Part shown: positions 23,082 through 31,210 of the stretch, one piece after another
Layout: the number at the start of each line of letters is the position of its first letter
Numbering within the stretch: the first letter of the stretch is position 1
Source: Variovorax sp. V213
Lineage (GTDB): Bacteria; Pseudomonadota; Gammaproteobacteria; Burkholderiales; Burkholderiaceae_C
DNA: 64,000 bases
Assembly (NCBI RefSeq): GCF_041154455.1
Contig: NZ_AP028664.1
Location: 869,001-933,000 of the forward strand
Reading direction: 5' to 3'
Translations under genes and position numbers: made by a program
Notes under the pieces: generated by a model
What the model was told of the DNA's origin: nothing
The model's database searches: none
What the model saw: the letters and a program-made list of their open reading frames with translations, nothing else

Positions 23082-23389
23082 CGCAGGCGAGAAAGCCGCA
23101 GGCCATCGGACGCCGGGGTCTGCTGGCGGCCGTTGGCGCGGCCGGTCTATCCGCCGTGGCGCCCCCGATCGATGCCGCTCAACGGGTACTGCCGCTGACC
23201 GCGCAGGCGACGCAGGGCCGCTACTCGGGGTTCGGCGGGCAGGGCGAAGACCGCGCGCTCTCCTTCGAGGGCAACACCTTCCTCCGCGGCAGCCAGCAGG
23301 CCGACCGTGAGGGAACCGTGGCATTTGCCACCGTCTATACCGGCTGGGATGCGGCGCGTACACGGGCCATCGTGCCCCAGCGCGCGTGA
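23078..23389 (+). pseudogene. Remnant of a Tat-exported intradiol ring-cleavage dioxygenase-like protein
   Basis: A 103-residue frame. The start has a twin-arginine signal (GRRGLLAAVGAAGLSA). The rest matches two separated pieces of intradiol dioxygenase-like secreted proteins: QATQG resembles the QTEGPY segment, then GRYSGFGGQGEDR and FLRGSQQADREGTVAFATVYTGW resemble the G-x-YSGF ... FLRG-x-Q-x-TD-x-x-G-x-x-x-F-x-T-x-YPGW block. The stretch between them and everything after the GW, including the metal-binding H-x-H region, is missing. It is read as a gene with an internal deletion and lost C terminus. It is translationally coupled to the preceding small gene, so it may still be expressed. 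Confidence 0.5.
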
Positions 23390-23624
23390 GCGCCGTCTGG
23401 CTCGCCCGCACCGAGGTGCCGCAGGACAACAGACCCATGGTGCAGCGCCTCGTGGGCTTGCTGGTTTCATGCGGGCTGGCGATCGGCATCGTGATCGCCG
23501 CGCGTGGCGGGTGTGCGGCGGACGGCAGGGCCGACGCAGGGAACTCTGCTCTTTCCACCCTTGCACCGATCATGGCCACCGGAGGCCGAGAGACCCGCCT
23601 CCCGCACTCGGAGTGCAAAGGGCC

Positions 23625-24305
23625 TCAGGCCGGCCGTTCCTCGAAGACGAAGCCGACGCCGTAGATCGAGCGGATCCAGTCGTGCGAGGGGGAGGCGGCG
23701 GCGAGCTTCTTGCGGAGGTTCTTGATGTGCCCGTCGACCGCGCGTTCGTTGACGTCGAGTGCGTCGGGGAAGGCAGCTTCGAGCAGCGCCGAGCGCGCGA
23801 ACACCCGGCCCGGCTCACGAGAGAGCGTCTGCAACAGGCGCAGCTCGCGGCCTGTGAGCACAGCTGGCCGGCCCTCGATCTGAACGCGGCCCGGCGCATC
23901 CCCGAACGCCACCGAAGGCGACGGCGTGGCCAGTCGCCGCCGCTGCGCATGCCGGCGCAGGACCGTGTTCACGCGTGCCACCACCTCCCGGGGTGAAAAA
24001 GGCTTGCACACATAGTCGTCGGCACCGAGGTCCAGCCCGCGCAGCAGGTCCGCTTCGCGGGTGCGCGCCGTCAGCACGATGATCGGATGGTCGCTGCGCG
24101 AGCGCACTTCTTCGAGCACCCGCAGGCCGTCGATGCGCGGCAGCGCCGTGTCGAGCAGCGTGAGCGCGGGCGGTGACGTGAGGATGCGGTCGAGCGCGGC
24201 AACGCCGTCGTCGATATGCTCGACGTGATGGCCGGCGCGCTGCAGGCCTTCGAGCAGCAAGGCGGCCATGTCGCGGCCTTTTTCGACCAGCAGGATGCGG
24301 CTCAT
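23625..24305 (-). CDS. Orphan OmpR/PhoB-type response regulator
   Basis: A 226-residue regulator close in sequence to the one at 20381-21073. The receiver keeps D52 (LLDTALPRIDG), the Thr of VLTA and the Lys of CKPFSP, but the acidic pair is E8-K9, so one Mg2+-binding residue is replaced by Lys. The DNA-binding half has AVLTGRELRLLQTLSREPGRVFARSALLE and ERAVDGHIKNLRKKLA. No sensor kinase is adjacent. It lies 16 nt downstream of the bamA paralog on the same strand and should be co-transcribed with it. The altered pocket may reduce phosphorylation; it could be a partner or competitor of the BaeR-like protein. Confidence 0.88.
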   Translation of the reverse strand: MSRILLVEKGRDMAALLLEGLQRAGHHVEHIDDGVAALDRILTSPPALTLLDTALPRIDGLRVLEEVRSRSDHPIIVLTARTREADLLRGLDLGADDYVCKPFSPREVVARVNTVLRRHAQRRRLATPSPSVAFGDAPGRVQIEGRPAVLTGRELRLLQTLSREPGRVFARSALLEAAFPDALDVNERAVDGHIKNLRKKLAAASPSHDWIRSIYGVGFVFEERPA

Positions 24306-24321
24306 GGATGGGTGCTCCGCT

Positions 24322-26724
24322 TCAAAACGAGGTGCCGATCTGGAACTGGAAGCGCTGGGTCCGGTCCGCGGCAATGCCGTTGGCTTCGTCCAGCTTCTGG
24401 TAGACGATGGGTACCGCATAGGCCAGGCGCAGCGGACCGAGCGGGGAGATCCAGCTGATGCCCAGGCCAGCCGAAGCGCGCAGGCGGTTCTGGGCCTTCC
24501 ACTGCGCGTCGGTCATGCTCGCGGTGCGTTCCGCGAACACGTTGCCTGCGTCCAGGAAGGTGTAGAGCCGCAGCGTCTTGTCGTTGCCCGCGCCCGGAAA
24601 GGGCGTGCTGAATTCCATGTTGAAGATCGCCTTGCGCGTGCCGCCGAGCGCGCCGCCCGTCACCGCGTCCGTCGGCCCCAGCGAGTTCTGCTCGAAGCCG
24701 CGGATGGAGCCCAGCCCGCCCGCATAGAAGTTCTTGAAGATGGGGTACGTGGTGCCGCCGAGCGCCCTTGCGTAGCCAAGCTGGCCGTTGATGGCCAGCG
24801 TGTACTGCTTGGAAAGCGGGAAGTACTGCTGGTACTGGTAGCTGGTCTTCAGGTAGCGCAGCTCGCTGCCCACGCCCACCTCGAGGTTGGCGGTTTGCAG
24901 GCGGCCGCTGGTGGGCACCAGCGCGCTGTCGCGGTCGTCGCGACCCCAGCCGATGGTCGCGGGAATGCCCACCACGTTCTTCGATGCGCACACCACGCTC
25001 GGTGCGGTGCCCGTGCACTGGAAGTAGTCCAGATAGGCCTGCGGCGTGCCGGTGTAGACGTAAGAGCCGTCGACCAGCGTGTAGGCGCCGTTGGTGCCCG
25101 GCGTGAAGCTGTAGCGCTCCACGCCGATGCCGAGGTAGACCGTGTCCAGCTCTCCCAGCGGCAGCCCGAAGCGCACCGAACCGCCGTCGCTCGCGAGCTT
25201 GTAGTTGCCGTCCGCCTCGTAGTAGGGGCGGGTGGTGTTGTGGAACACGTTGAACGTGCGCGAGATGCCGCCCGGCGTGAAGTACGGGTCGGTGGCGGTG
25301 AGGGAAATGGTGCGGTTGTACGAGCTCGTGTTGACCTGCAGCCCCAGGTAGTTGCCCGAGCCAAACACGTTCTCCTGCGTGATGCCGAAGCTCAGCGACA
25401 CCTTGTCGGTCGACGAATAGCCCGCGCCCAGTTGCAGCGAGCCGGTCGGCTTTTCGGCGACGGTGACGGTGAGGTCGACCAGGTCGGGCGAGCCCGGCAC
25501 CTCGGTGGTTTCGACATTCACATCGGTGAAGAAGCCCAGGCGGTCCACGCGGTCGCGCGACAGCTTGATCTTGTTGCCGTCGTACCAGGCACCTTCGTAC
25601 TGGCGGAACTCGCGGCGGATGACCTCGTCGCGCGTCCTCGCATTGCCGCCGATGTTCAGCCGCCGCACGTAGGCGCGCCGCGAGGGTTCGGCCCGCAGCA
25701 CCATCACGACGCGGCGGTTGGTGCGGTCGATCTCCGGTTCCGCCCTCACGCGCGCGAACGCGTAGCCGAAGGTGCCGAAGTAATCGGTGAAGGCCTTGGT
25801 GGTGGCGCTCACGTCTTCGCCGTTGTAGGGCTGGCCCGGGCGAATCGTCACGAGCGACTTGAACTCGTCTTCCCGGCCCAGGTAGTTACCGTCGAGCTTG
25901 ATGCCGGCCACCGCGAACTTCTCGCCTTCGGTGATGTTGACCGTGAGTGTGATCGTCTCGCGGTCGGGCGATATGGCAACCTGCGCGGAGTCGACGCGGA
26001 ACTCGAGATAGCCGCGCGTGATGTAGAAGGAGCGCAGCGTTTCCAGGTCGCCATTGAGCTTGCTGCGCGAATACTGGTTCGACTTGGTGTACCAGCTCAG
26101 CCAGCCGCCCTTGTCCTGGTCGAACAGGTCGAGCAGGGTGCTTTCGCTGAAGGCCTTGGCGCCGACCACGCGCACGTCCGTGATGCGCGCCGACTCGCCC
26201 TCGGTCACGGTGAAGGTCAGGTTCACGCGGTTGCGCTCGAGCGGCGTCACCGTGGTGATGACCTGCGCGTTGTAGAGGCTGTGGCTGATGTACTGGCGCT
26301 TGAGCTCCTGCTCCGCACGATCGGCCAGCGCCTTGTCGTACGGTCGGCCATCGGCCAGGCCCACTTCGCGCAGCGCCTTCTGCAGCACGGCTTTGTCGAA
26401 TTCCTTGGTGCCGACGAAATCGACGTCGGCGATGGTGGGCCGCTCCTCGACGACCACCACCAGCAGGTTGCCATTGACGTCGATGTGCACGTCCTTGAAG
26501 AGGCCGAGCTCGAACAGCGATCGGATGGCCGCGCTGCCGCGCTCGTCGCTGTAGGTGTCTCCGGCCTTGATGCCGAGGGTCGAGAAGATCGTTCCCGGCT
26601 CGACGCGCTGCAGGCCTTCGAGCCGGATGTCCCTGACGGTGAACGGATCGGCGGCCCAGGCCGGGCCGCATGCAAGCGCGGTGAGCATTGCAGCAAGGGC
26701 GGCTGCGGACTTGGATGGATTCAT
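24322..26724 (-). CDS. BamA-family outer-membrane protein assembly factor (accessory copy)
   Basis: An 800-residue protein with a signal peptide (ALAAMLTALACGPAWA, cleavage near residue 24). Five POTRA domains cover about residues 25-425 (for example FTVRDIRLEGLQRVEPGTIFSTLGIKAGD and ARITDVRVVGAKAFSESTLLDLF). The C-terminal 16-strand barrel includes the GGLGSIRGFEQNSLGP segment (the VRGF-type lid-lock motif, here IRGF) and ends in a terminal Phe (FQFQIGTSF), the outer-membrane insertion signal. It is not next to rseP, skp, lpxD or fabZ, where the housekeeping bamA sits, so this is probably a paralog. It is followed by an orphan response regulator. Confidence 0.88.
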   Translation of the reverse strand: MNPSKSAAALAAMLTALACGPAWAADPFTVRDIRLEGLQRVEPGTIFSTLGIKAGDTYSDERGSAAIRSLFELGLFKDVHIDVNGNLLVVVVEERPTIADVDFVGTKEFDKAVLQKALREVGLADGRPYDKALADRAEQELKRQYISHSLYNAQVITTVTPLERNRVNLTFTVTEGESARITDVRVVGAKAFSESTLLDLFDQDKGGWLSWYTKSNQYSRSKLNGDLETLRSFYITRGYLEFRVDSAQVAISPDRETITLTVNITEGEKFAVAGIKLDGNYLGREDEFKSLVTIRPGQPYNGEDVSATTKAFTDYFGTFGYAFARVRAEPEIDRTNRRVVMVLRAEPSRRAYVRRLNIGGNARTRDEVIRREFRQYEGAWYDGNKIKLSRDRVDRLGFFTDVNVETTEVPGSPDLVDLTVTVAEKPTGSLQLGAGYSSTDKVSLSFGITQENVFGSGNYLGLQVNTSSYNRTISLTATDPYFTPGGISRTFNVFHNTTRPYYEADGNYKLASDGGSVRFGLPLGELDTVYLGIGVERYSFTPGTNGAYTLVDGSYVYTGTPQAYLDYFQCTGTAPSVVCASKNVVGIPATIGWGRDDRDSALVPTSGRLQTANLEVGVGSELRYLKTSYQYQQYFPLSKQYTLAINGQLGYARALGGTTYPIFKNFYAGGLGSIRGFEQNSLGPTDAVTGGALGGTRKAIFNMEFSTPFPGAGNDKTLRLYTFLDAGNVFAERTASMTDAQWKAQNRLRASAGLGISWISPLGPLRLAYAVPIVYQKLDEANGIAADRTQRFQFQIGTSF

Positions 26725-26747
26725 ATCGCCGCATGGTTCCTGCCAAA

Positions 26748-26775
26748 GTCGGAGAAATCTGGGACTCCCTCCGAC
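26748..26775. promoter_or_regulatory. Candidate regulatory site upstream of the bamA paralog
   Basis: Arms GTCGGAG (26748-26754) and CTCCGAC (26769-26775) form an inverted repeat. It contains GGAGAAATCTGG (26751-26762), the element also found at 22744 and 27513. It starts 24 nt upstream of the bamA ATG on the minus strand. Confidence 0.45.
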
Positions 26776-26801
26776 ATGCAGGGGCGTGCCTGCGGCGCGT
26801 G

Positions 26802-27473
26802 CTATTGCAGTCCGATGCCACTCATGGCGTTGCTTGAGCTCGCGATATTCCAGCGCACCGAGACCTGCTCGCTTCTCTCGCGGCAGTTCTGCACGTGGTC
26901 TTCGACCGAGAGGCTGCCCTGGATGTCGAGCAGCCTCTGCGCGGTGCGGTCGATGGCCTGTGCATCGAGGAGCGGATAGGTGCGCGCAGTGCGCCCGTTG
27001 TTGCGCACCAGGCGCGCGATGTAGGGCAGGTCTTGCTGCGTGATCACCGCGGCCGGCATCACGCCTTCGAGCTCGACGCCCTCGCAGGGCAGCAGCACGA
27101 AGTACTGCAGGCGCAGGTCGTCGGCCAGCAGGCTTCGCAGTTGCGTGGTCTTGCGGCCGCCCTGCCATGCGGGGTCCTTTACTTCGCGCGCCCTCGTGCA
27201 GCCCTGCAGGCGCAGGAACCAGCGCGGCGGCGCCTGGTCCGATTTCTTGCGGTACACGAAGGCGTTGCGCCAGGCCTTGATCTCGAACAGGTAGACGCCG
27301 GTTTCGCACACCAGCACCGCGTCGATCTGGGCGGTGCGAACCGGACTCCCCTCGGGCATGGGAATGATCAGGTTGCGAAGTATGCGCAGGTGGGAAAAGG
27401 CCGGGCTGAATGCGCTGGTGAGCTGCTGCACACCCAGCGAGGCTGCGATGGTGTTCTGCAATGCAATGGTCAT
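26802..27473 (-). CDS. NERD domain protein (nuclease-related)
   Basis: A 223-residue cytoplasmic protein. The N-terminal half has the NERD pattern: AQIDAVLVCETGVYLFEIKAWRNAFVYR, where D (of QIDAVLV) and E-x-K (FEIKAW) match the nuclease-like D...ExK residues. It is then followed by a Gln-rich stretch (GGRKTTQLRSLL) and LQYFVLLPCEGVELEG. NERD proteins are thought to act on nucleic acid, but activity is rarely shown. The ATG at 27473 was chosen because the conserved core then begins at a normal distance. It lies upstream of the bamA paralog on the same strand (77 nt gap). Confidence 0.75.
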   Translation of the reverse strand: MTIALQNTIAASLGVQQLTSAFSPAFSHLRILRNLIIPMPEGSPVRTAQIDAVLVCETGVYLFEIKAWRNAFVYRKKSDQAPPRWFLRLQGCTRAREVKDPAWQGGRKTTQLRSLLADDLRLQYFVLLPCEGVELEGVMPAAVITQQDLPYIARLVRNNGRTARTYPLLDAQAIDRTAQRLLDIQGSLSVEDHVQNCRERSEQVSVRWNIASSSNAMSGIGLQ

Positions 27474-27512
27474 GTCGGGCTCCTTCGGTGGCCGAGCATT
27501 GCCTGCCTTTTG

Positions 27513-27524
27513 GGAGATTTCTGG
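27513..27524 (+). promoter_or_regulatory. Third copy of the GGAGAWWTMTGG element
   Basis: GGAGATTTCTGG, 10 of 12 positions identical to 26751-26762. It lies in the 201-nt region between the divergent NERD and porin genes, 40 nt upstream of the NERD start. Confidence 0.35.
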
Positions 27525-27674
27525 TAAGAAGCCTTGTGCGCTTGAAGGGCTTGGGGGTGCGCACAAACAACATTCGGTGCAAAGCACGCGGCATCGACCA
27601 GATTCCTCCAAATTTGAACAGGACCATCCGTCCAGCCGCTCGATGAAGAGCTGCTGAAAACCGGAGAAACCTGA

Positions 27675-28832
27675 ATGAAGAAATCCCTCACGGCACTCGC
27701 CGCGCTGGCCGTCACCGGCCTGGCCTCTGCCCAATCGTCCGTCACGTTGTTCGGCGTCGTCGATGCCGGCGTGACCTACCAGTCGGCCACCTCGCGCGAC
27801 GCGACCACGGGCCTTAGCTCCAAGCAAAGCAAGTGGAGCCTCGCCAACTCGGGGTACAACTCCAGCCGCATCGGCTTCCGTGGCACCGAAGACCTCGGCG
27901 GCGGGCTTGCAGCGAGCTTCTGGCTCGAAGCGCCGATCACCAACGACGACGGCGCCACCGGCGTTTCGACCTTCAACCGCCGTTCCACCGTGAGCCTCTC
28001 GGGCGGCTTCGGTGAGGTGCGGCTGGGCCGCGACTACACCGCCACGTTCTGGAACGACACCGTCTTCGATCCGTTCGGCACCAACGGCTCGGGCTCCAGC
28101 GTGATCAACACCGTGAGCGGAAGCACCGGCCTGAACAACGCGAACTATGTGCGCGCCAGCAACATGGTCGGCTACTTCCTGCCACCGAACCTCGGCGGCT
28201 TCTACGGGCAGGTGCAATACAGCCTGAACGAGAACACCAAGACCAGCGCCACGGACCTCACCGCCGCATCCAGCAGCAGCGCAGGCCGTTACGTCGGCGG
28301 CCGTCTGGGCTATGCGAACGGGCCGTTCGATGTCGCGCTGTCGATGGGTGAGAACGTCGCCGTGGACACCACCTCCCTGACCCGCAAGGTGCAGACCGTC
28401 AACCTCGGCGCGTCGTACGACTTCGGTCCCGTCAAGCTGTTCGGAGAACTCTCGAACGTGAAGAACAAGTTCGAGCTGGCCGTCGGCGACAGCCACGACA
28501 GCTACAACGGCTACCTGATCGGCGCGAGCATGCCGGTGGGCGCTGGCCTCATCCGCGCGTCGTACTCTATGGTTCGCTACAACGAAGGCGCCGTCGGCAT
28601 CACCGGCGAAGATCCGCGCGCACAGAAGCTGGCGCTCGGCTACGTGCACAACCTCTCGAAGCGCACGGCCCTGTACGCCACGATTGCGCGCGTGAACAAC
28701 CGCAACGACGCGGCCTACACCGGCAGCCTGCGTGCCGCGAGCACCACGGGCTACGGCAGCGCCGGTGTCAGCTACACGGGCCTGCCGCGTTCGTCCACCG
28801 GCTACGACTTCGGCATCCGCCACGCGTTCTGA
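27675..28832 (+). CDS. Gram-negative porin (Bordetella/Comamonas type)
   Basis: A 385-residue outer-membrane porin. The signal peptide MKKSLTALAALAVTGLASA is followed by QSSVTLFGVVDAGVTY, the hallmark of beta-proteobacterial trimeric porins. The internal KWSLANSGYNSSRIGFRGTEDLGGGLAASFWLE and RRSTVSLSGGFGEVRLGRDYT motifs are typical, and the chain ends DFGIRHAF with the terminal Phe used for barrel insertion. Sixteen strands are expected. A GGAGA site precedes the ATG. It is transcribed alone, with a strong hairpin 14 nt after the stop. Confidence 0.95.
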   Translation: MKKSLTALAALAVTGLASAQSSVTLFGVVDAGVTYQSATSRDATTGLSSKQSKWSLANSGYNSSRIGFRGTEDLGGGLAASFWLEAPITNDDGATGVSTFNRRSTVSLSGGFGEVRLGRDYTATFWNDTVFDPFGTNGSGSSVINTVSGSTGLNNANYVRASNMVGYFLPPNLGGFYGQVQYSLNENTKTSATDLTAASSSSAGRYVGGRLGYANGPFDVALSMGENVAVDTTSLTRKVQTVNLGASYDFGPVKLFGELSNVKNKFELAVGDSHDSYNGYLIGASMPVGAGLIRASYSMVRYNEGAVGITGEDPRAQKLALGYVHNLSKRTALYATIARVNNRNDAAYTGSLRAASTTGYGSAGVSYTGLPRSSTGYDFGIRHAF

Positions 28833-28845
28833 CGCCAAAGGCAGT

Positions 28846-28882
28846 GTGCGGCGGGGCAGCGCAGTGCGCAGCCCCGCCGCAC
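28846..28882 (+). terminator. GC-rich hairpin after the porin gene
   Basis: Perfect 12-bp arms (28846-28857 and 28871-28882, GTGCGGCGGGGC/GCCCCGCCGCAC) with a 13-nt loop start 14 nt after the porin stop. No T-run follows, so it may end transcription weakly or protect the 3' end of the abundant porin mRNA. Confidence 0.5.
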
Positions 28883-28911
28883 GCGCTCGTGAACTTGTTC
28901 GTGAGTTTCAA

Positions 28912-29214
28912 ATGATCAGATTCCATCACATGGCGGGCGTGCTCGCCGCGGCCGTCCTTTCGGGCTGCATCATGCTTCCACCGCCTCCACCTTTCGGCCC
29001 GCCGCCAGGCAGGGGCCCATACCCAGGCTTTCACGGCGCCGTGCCGTTGCCGGCCGGCGGCCATGCCGCGCCGATGGCGGCATGGAATGTTTGCGAGGGC
29101 CAGCCCGAAGGCGGTCGTCCCGTGCTGCCCGGCCGCCGTGCGGATGCGTTGTCGGGCACCTGTGAGCGCGGCGCCGGCGGCGAGTTGGAGTTCCGGGCTG
29201 GCCCGGGTCATTGA
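28912..29214 (+). CDS. Small Pro-rich lipoprotein of unknown function
   Basis: A 100-residue protein with a lipoprotein signal: MIRFHHMAGVLAAAVLSGC, lipobox VLSGC (Cys19). The mature start is Pro-rich (LPPPPPFGPPPGRGPYPGF). Two further cysteines (in WNVCEG and SGTCERG) could form a disulfide. The ATG at 28912 was chosen because the lipobox is then at normal distance. It nearly touches the next gene. Confidence 0.6.
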   Translation: MIRFHHMAGVLAAAVLSGCIMLPPPPPFGPPPGRGPYPGFHGAVPLPAGGHAAPMAAWNVCEGQPEGGRPVLPGRRADALSGTCERGAGGELEFRAGPGH

Positions 29215-29228
29215 AGGCGGACGGTTCC

Positions 29229-29867
29229 ATGTATTCCACCAACCTGGGCCTGGGCATCGCCCTGGCCGTCGGACTGGGGCTCGCAGCGGTGCTGGCCTTT
29301 ATCGTGTCGCTGTTCATCTCCAACGTGAAGGCTGGCAGGCTGGCGCGTGAAATGGCCGAGGAAGCGAAGCGCGAAGCGCGCCAGAAGATGAGCGAGAGCA
29401 GCGTGCAGGACCTTCGGCCGCTCATTGCCTCGCTGCGCGATTTCGAAGAAGGCACTGCAAGTCGGGAGGGCAGTTCCGATCGACCCATCCGTTTCGACAT
29501 CCGGGTTCCACACGAGGTGGTGCCTGTGTTCGGCATCGAGGCCGAGCTGGAGGAACTGCTCTCCAAGGTAGCCAGGTATGCGGCGAACGTGATGTCGCCG
29601 GGAGCCACGCTGCAGGTTTCGGCGCGTGTGGAGAGCGGCCAGGCCGTGGTCCATTGGCGAGACCTCGATGCGGCCGACGCGAGCCCGCCGCTCGCGAGGT
29701 TCCTCGAGGCAACGCAGGCGGCCGCGCATGCCGCGAGCGCGCGGGTGTGCGAGCGCATTGCCGGGCGCCACGGCGGGCGCATCTACGCGGCGCCGCATGC
29801 GGGCGGCGCGCTGGGGCTCACGCTGCGGCTGCCGCTGCTTGGGCAGGCCACACCGTCGACGCGCTGA
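29229..29867 (+). CDS. Membrane protein with a degenerate histidine-kinase-type ATPase domain
   Basis: A 212-residue protein. One membrane helix (about 6-30, LGLGIALAVGLGLAAVLAFIVSLFI) is followed by a helical linker rich in Glu/Lys/Arg. From about residue 95 the sequence follows HATPase_c order: ELEELLSKVARYAANVMSPG at the N-box place (the conserved Asn is not in the usual NxxxNA form), VVHWRDLDAAD at the G1 place (DxGxG absent), then ARVCERIAGRHGGRIYAAPHAGGALGLTLRLPL, like the C-terminal end of histidine kinases. There is no HisKA H-box. ATP binding is doubtful; it may act as a binding or scaffold protein. TTG at 29211 is an alternative start. Confidence 0.6.
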   Translation: MYSTNLGLGIALAVGLGLAAVLAFIVSLFISNVKAGRLAREMAEEAKREARQKMSESSVQDLRPLIASLRDFEEGTASREGSSDRPIRFDIRVPHEVVPVFGIEAELEELLSKVARYAANVMSPGATLQVSARVESGQAVVHWRDLDAADASPPLARFLEATQAAAHAASARVCERIAGRHGGRIYAAPHAGGALGLTLRLPLLGQATPSTR

Positions 29868-29992
29868 TCGGACCGGGCACCGCAGGGCCCTCATGCGGGC
29901 CTGTGCAGGGACATGCGATGCGGCGCAGGACCCCGGGCCTTTGCTCGCGCCATACTCGCGGCTGTCCTGGCCGCCAGTGTTTTCTCGTTCCC

Positions 29993-30532
29993 ATGTCGAA
30001 GCTGCGATCCGTTGTTCTCCCGTTTTCTTTCGGCCGTGTCGTTTGCGCGCTTGGCGCGTGCGCTGCAGTCTTCGCCGCGCAGGCGCTGCATGCGCAGGCC
30101 TTGCCGCCCGGGGTGCGGCTTGGCATGACGTCCGATGAACTGCAGGCTGCCATGCCCGCGGTGCATCGCGTGCAGCGGCCACAGCGGCTCGCGGGCGGTC
30201 TGCTCGGGAGCTGGCAGGCGGCGCCGGTTTCCGTGGCGGGGCTGGCGTTCGAGCCCACTTTCTTCTTTGCCGGATCGCAGTTGCGGCGCGTCGAGTTTGT
30301 TGCGTCCGCGCAGGCCTTGCCCGACGGCGGTGCAGCCGCATTTGCCGAACTGGTTCGATGGGGACGCGGGGCCTTCGGCAGCGAGCTGGCATCGAATGAT
30401 CCCGGCACCGCCTATGCGGCATGGACGAGCGAAGCCGCCGATGTCTACCTGCAGCACGTGCGCGATGTGCGCCGCGCGAGCCTGCGGCTCGTCTACAAGG
30501 CGCGGCAAGTCCGCGACGGCAGCGAGCTATGA
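29993..30532 (+). CDS. Secreted protein of unknown function
   Basis: A 179-residue protein with a signal peptide (VVCALGACAAVFAAQALHAQA, cleavage near residue 35). The mature part begins LPPGVRLGMTSDELQAAMP, a pattern seen in small periplasmic proteins of SmpA/BamE-like or unknown domains (G-M-T-x-x-E-L). A beta-rich body follows, with FEPTFFFAGSQLRRVEFVA. I cannot name it. It lies 9 nt before the end of ureG on the opposite strand, so the two genes converge. Confidence 0.6.
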   Translation: MSKLRSVVLPFSFGRVVCALGACAAVFAAQALHAQALPPGVRLGMTSDELQAAMPAVHRVQRPQRLAGGLLGSWQAAPVSVAGLAFEPTFFFAGSQLRRVEFVASAQALPDGGAAAFAELVRWGRGAFGSELASNDPGTAYAAWTSEAADVYLQHVRDVRRASLRLVYKARQVRDGSEL

Positions 30533-30541
30533 GCCGGCGGC

Positions 30542-31192
30542 TCAGGCCGCAGTGAGCATTCCGCGCTTCTCGATGAACGCCACCACCTCGGCCACGCCGG
30601 TGTGGGTCTTGAGGTTGGTCATCACGTAGGGGCGCTGCCGGCGCATGCGCTGCGTGTCCTGCTCCATCACGTCGAGGTTCGCGCCGACATAGGGGGCGAG
30701 GTCGGTCTTGTTGATGACGAACAGGTCGCTCTTGGTGATGCCGGGCCCGCCCTTTCGCGGAATCTTCTCGCCTGCCGCCACGTCGATCACGTAGATCGTC
30801 AGGTCCGACAACTCGGGGCTGAAGGTGGCCGCGAGGTTGTCGCCGCCCGATTCGACGAACACCACGTCGGCATCGGGAAAGTCCTCGAGCATGCGGTCGA
30901 TGGCCTCGAGGTTGATCGACGCGTCTTCACGGATGGCGGTGTGCGGGCAGCCGCCGGTCTCCACGCCCATGATGCGCTCGGCGGGCAGGGCGCCGGCCAC
31001 GGTGAGCAGGCGCTGGTCTTCCTTGGTGTAGATGTCGTTGGTGATGGCGATCAGGTCGTACTTGTCGCGCATCGCCTTGCAAAGCATTTCGAGCAGCGTG
31101 GTCTTGCCCGAGCCGACCGGTCCGCCGATGCCCACGCGCAACGGCGGCAGTTTCTTGGTGCGATGGGGAATGTGGTGCAGGGCGGAGGTCAT
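30542..31192 (-). CDS. ureG: Urease accessory GTPase UreG
   Basis: A 216-residue SIMIBI-class GTPase that drives GTP-dependent nickel delivery to urease. Walker A is RVGIGGPVGSGKTTLLE. The nickel site CPH is in GVETGGCPHTAIREDAS, and the guanine-specificity motif is NKTDLAPYVG. It is the last gene of the minus-strand urease operon, 18 nt after ureF. Confidence 0.97.
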   Translation of the reverse strand: MTSALHHIPHRTKKLPPLRVGIGGPVGSGKTTLLEMLCKAMRDKYDLIAITNDIYTKEDQRLLTVAGALPAERIMGVETGGCPHTAIREDASINLEAIDRMLEDFPDADVVFVESGGDNLAATFSPELSDLTIYVIDVAAGEKIPRKGGPGITKSDLFVINKTDLAPYVGANLDVMEQDTQRMRRQRPYVMTNLKTHTGVAEVVAFIEKRGMLTAA

Positions 31193-31210
31193 GGGCGTTG
31201 TCCGGTTCGG

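Noticed and set aside
24268..26979. A 903-codon plus-strand frame opposite the bamA paralog
   Set aside because: The bamA frame has POTRA repeats, a signal peptide and a barrel end; the opposite frame has none.
26802..28838. Minus-strand frame of 678 codons covering the NERD gene and the region opposite the porin
   Set aside because: Only the 3' third (from 27473) reads as a protein; the rest is antisense to the porin.
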